Origin: Bacteroides salyersiae WAL 10018 = DSM 18765 = JCM 12988
GTDB taxonomy: Bacteria; Bacteroidota; Bacteroidia; Bacteroidales; Bacteroidaceae
Direction of reading: 5' to 3'
Length of the DNA stretch: 64,000 bases
NCBI RefSeq assembly: GCF_000381365.1
Contig: NZ_KB905466.1
Coordinates: 2,840,821 to 2,904,820 of the forward strand
Shown: positions 62,058 through 64,000 of the stretch, piece after piece
Layout of the letters: the number at the start of each line of letters is the position of its first letter
Numbering within the stretch: the stretch's first letter is position 1
Position numbers and translations under genes: made by a program
Notes under the pieces: generated by a model
What the model saw: the letters and a program-made list of their open reading frames with translations, nothing else
What the model was told of the DNA's origin: nothing
Databases searched by the model: none

Positions 62058-63069
62058 AATATTGCAAATAAGGTTTAGCAACAACAGATTTTGGCCCCTT
62101 TATATTTGTAGCACCTGGTAATGCCATTGTAGCATTGTATAAATTGTTTGGTGCTACAACTCTTGTGTCGTTATATATAAACCTTAAAGCACCTGGGATT
62201 TTCACAAACTGGCTGGCATCTAATGTTGGAAATACCTGTTTTAAAGCATTTTCGGCAAATGTAGAACAATTAAAACTGCTAGCATTATATGCTTTTCCCG
62301 AATTTGATGTATTAGAAGCATAACCTTGAATTTTTGTATCTTGGTCGTAAGTTGTATTTATCTGCACAATTCCATCAGCAGCTCTGCCTTCAGCACTAAC
62401 ACTTCCACTTCTCAATCCTGTTGGATCTTTTGTTTGTAAATCAGATAAACTATTGATTGTCACCCCTTTCGAGTAATCAGATTTTACATTGCTTTGTAAC
62501 TCAGTTTTTCCTACAGGACTATTGGGCCACAAATCGTAATATGTCATAGTCCCATCTTTGACCATTTCATAAGTGGGATTTCCTTTACTGTCTAATACGA
62601 CATTTCCTTTCTTATCTCTGACTTCTTGTTGTTTATAGTTATCAATTGCAATTCCAGCATGTCCAGTTTCGTTATTTCCTGAAAACCAAATCAATAGATA
62701 GCTGTCTTTTCCATCTGGATCAATAACATTTACGGGATTATTAAAACAATAGGCATAAGGACTAATACTATAGTACTTTTCAGCATGTGGATCAATCGAC
62801 ATAAATTTTTTCTCATTTGGGTTGAGGATAATTGATTTAAGCACACTGTCGCTCTCATTTAATAAATTCAAAGACAAGGTGTTTTTATCAAACTCAATGC
62901 TATGTATTTTGCTATTTGAGTCCGAATTTACTACTTTGAATTTCGTTTCGGGCATTTCAATCATTGATTTTACACTCTGTTCCGGTGCAAAATTGTCATA
63001 AGGAGTCTGTGCCAAAGCACTCAACGCAAAAAACGTTATTATGCTCAAAAATAAAATTTGCCTTTTCAT
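62047..63069 (-). CDS. Short secreted RHS-core protein with papain-like C-terminal domain
   Basis: A 340-residue protein with a signal peptide (about 1-21). Residues about 89-121 match the RHS repeat-associated core (MSIDPHAEKYYSISPYAYC, NNPVNVIDPDGKD), the junction seen before variable toxin tips. There is no long YD-repeat barrel before it. The C-terminal ~220 residues resemble a permuted NlpC/P60 or similar papain-like fold: TGHAGIAIDNY (His137), YYDLWPN and FNCSTFAENAL (Cys268). The His-before-Cys order supports a circularly permuted catalytic core, possibly a peptidase, amidase or acyltransferase. With the lipoprotein gene overlapping its end, it may be a toxin with immunity. Function is not proven. 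Confidence 0.72.
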   Translation of the reverse strand: MKRQILFLSIITFFALSALAQTPYDNFAPEQSVKSMIEMPETKFKVVNSDSNSKIHSIEFDKNTLSLNLLNESDSVLKSIILNPNEKKFMSIDPHAEKYYSISPYAYCFNNPVNVIDPDGKDSYLLIWFSGNNETGHAGIAIDNYKQQEVRDKKGNVVLDSKGNPTYEMVKDGTMTYYDLWPNSPVGKTELQSNVKSDYSKGVTINSLSDLQTKDPTGLRSGSVSAEGRAADGIVQINTTYDQDTKIQGYASNTSNSGKAYNASSFNCSTFAENALKQVFPTLDASQFVKIPGALRFIYNDTRVVAPNNLYNATMALPGATNIKGPKSVVAKPYLQYYGK

Positions 63070-63087
63070 AATGTATACTGATTTATG

Positions 63088-64000
63088 TTATTTCTCTGTA
63101 TTCAATTTTGTCTGTTTCACTTTTATATCATTGACCATCTTTTCATAATCTTCAGGTTTTATTGTAGAGTAGCCAATTTTCGAAAGATATTGGAACGTGG
63201 AATCCATTGCTTCAAATTCTCTCATAAGTTCCGGATAATTAATAATGTCCCTATATCCTTTCAGACCCATATCGATTATTTTACTGTCTAATCGGAATTT
63301 TAAATCGTTTCCTTTGTTAGTTTGCAATTGGCTATTGGGATAGTACTGTAAACCAATGCTGTAACATTTCCTGATAAAATCATCTGAATATCTTCCTGTT
63401 TTATACTCATAATAATTTAATAGGTCACATATGCAATATGCAACAGATTCAATATCTGACAATGATTTCATAAACAAACCGCTTTCTATAGCAATTTCGG
63501 AAACATTGAAGGTTTCCATAATAAAGCTTGATCGTGAAAAAGATCCGGTTGTCATTTCTAAATTCCACCAATTTCCTTTTTCATCCCTGTGCTTTACATA
63601 GCAGTGCATAGGAGCAATTGCTATAAATGCCTCTACATTCACTTCATTGGCCAAAATCTTATAAAGAAAAGGTAAGGACCTACAATTGCCTCTTTTGGTT
63701 TTTAAAAGGCGTGAAACTAAAGAACTTTCCAGATCTGAATCACTCATGAAATTTTCAAAATCATATTGATACGGTTTGAAGTTATTTTCCGGGATACTAT
63801 CAGACATATAGGTAAATACAGCCCAATTTCCAGCGGTTTTATATTGTCTTAAATTGCGGTTGTCTATCATTTTATTAAGTATGGGCTTTATTCTCAATAT
63901 TTCATTGTTATAATCCTCCCAACTCATTTTGCCTTCATAATAAGCATTCTCTACAAGAAAAACCGCCCTTTTAAAACTTAAAGGTTTTTCCCTTTTCAAC
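63088..64000 (-). CDS. Transglutaminase-like domain protein, 5' end outside the window
   Basis: The visible 303-304 residues run to the window edge and the only codon there is TTG, so the real start lies beyond 64000. A transglutaminase-like core is suggested by the candidate catalytic Cys106 in KRGNCRSLPFLY, His132 in APMHCYVKHRD and a nearby Asn/Glu in WWNLEMTTG (numbering from the edge). The C-terminal part is helical with TPR-like spacing. Such proteins act as proteases or peptide cross-linkers, often exported. It is 18 bp upstream of the RHS-core gene on the same strand, so the two are likely co-transcribed. Confidence 0.72.
   Translation of the reverse strand, partial: LKREKPLSFKRAVFLVENAYYEGKMSWEDYNNEILRIKPILNKMIDNRNLRQYKTAGNWAVFTYMSDSIPENNFKPYQYDFENFMSDSDLESSLVSRLLKTKRGNCRSLPFLYKILANEVNVEAFIAIAPMHCYVKHRDEKGNWWNLEMTTGSFSRSSFIMETFNVSEIAIESGLFMKSLSDIESVAYCICDLLNYYEYKTGRYSDDFIRKCYSIGLQYYPNSQLQTNKGNDLKFRLDSKIIDMGLKGYRDIINYPELMREFEAMDSTFQYLSKIGYSTIKPEDYEKMVNDIKVKQTKLNTEK

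Overview
The window looks like a chromosomal segment of a gut Bacteroides or a close Bacteroidales relative. The evidence is a SusC/SusD pair, a hybrid two-component system, the long Bacteroidetes form of IspG, the TGS-domain nucleoside kinase, TAnnTTTG-type -7 promoter elements, few Shine-Dalgarno sequences, and DUF families (DUF3836, DUF4959, DUF4998) typical of this order. No rRNA, tRNA or CRISPR array was seen.

Layout. (1) 1-1976: the end of a GH43 glycosidase cut by the window edge, then a secreted esterase. (2) 1990-19208: core genes. A minus-strand run reads rpoN, PAP2 phosphatase, gcvH, purE, ispG. It is followed by an aminopeptidase P, a TPR sensor kinase whose phospho-acceptor His is missing, a nucleoside kinase, a Na/Pi cotransporter, a rubredoxin (53 aa), a Cys-rich membrane PAS protein, a Ca2+ P-type ATPase, a HAD hydrolase and ribF. 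(3) 19209-24337: a membrane/stress-like cluster (DUF3836 secreted protein, CPBP protease, two DUF2975 proteins, XRE regulator) behind a promoter with repeated TATCGAAAAA sites, then a YczE-like membrane protein and an AraC regulator. (4) 24371-60240: a large polysaccharide-utilisation region. Its left half has two FG-GAP (VCBS) repeat proteins, GH97, GH2 with an F5/8 domain, and GH43 subfamily 12-like. An IS3-family element lies in the middle. Its right half has an AraC regulator, a hybrid two-component system, an MFS sugar porter, a DUF5107-TPR protein, an aldose epimerase, a second paralogous AraC regulator, SusC, SusD, two lipoproteins (DUF4959/DUF5000 type and DUF4998 type) and GH3. (5) 60527-64000: a minus-strand accessory cassette with a transglutaminase-like protein, an RHS-core protein with a papain-like C-terminal domain, a lipoprotein, a frameshifted gene and a small secreted protein.

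How it fits together (inference). SusC/SusD and the surface lipoproteins would bind and import a glycan. Periplasmic GH97, GH2, GH43 and GH3 would trim it, the MFS porter would carry the released sugar inward, and the epimerase and DUF5107 protein would handle it in the cytoplasm. A motif in the GH97/GH2 divergent region recurs just upstream of susC, which suggests one regulator, probably the hybrid two-component system, controls both halves despite the IS between them. The most unusual sequence signals are the exactly 23-bp-periodic array of four palindromes at 37602-37684, the shared operator-like motif, the TATCGAAAAA promoter array, and the toxin/immunity-like cassette at the right end.
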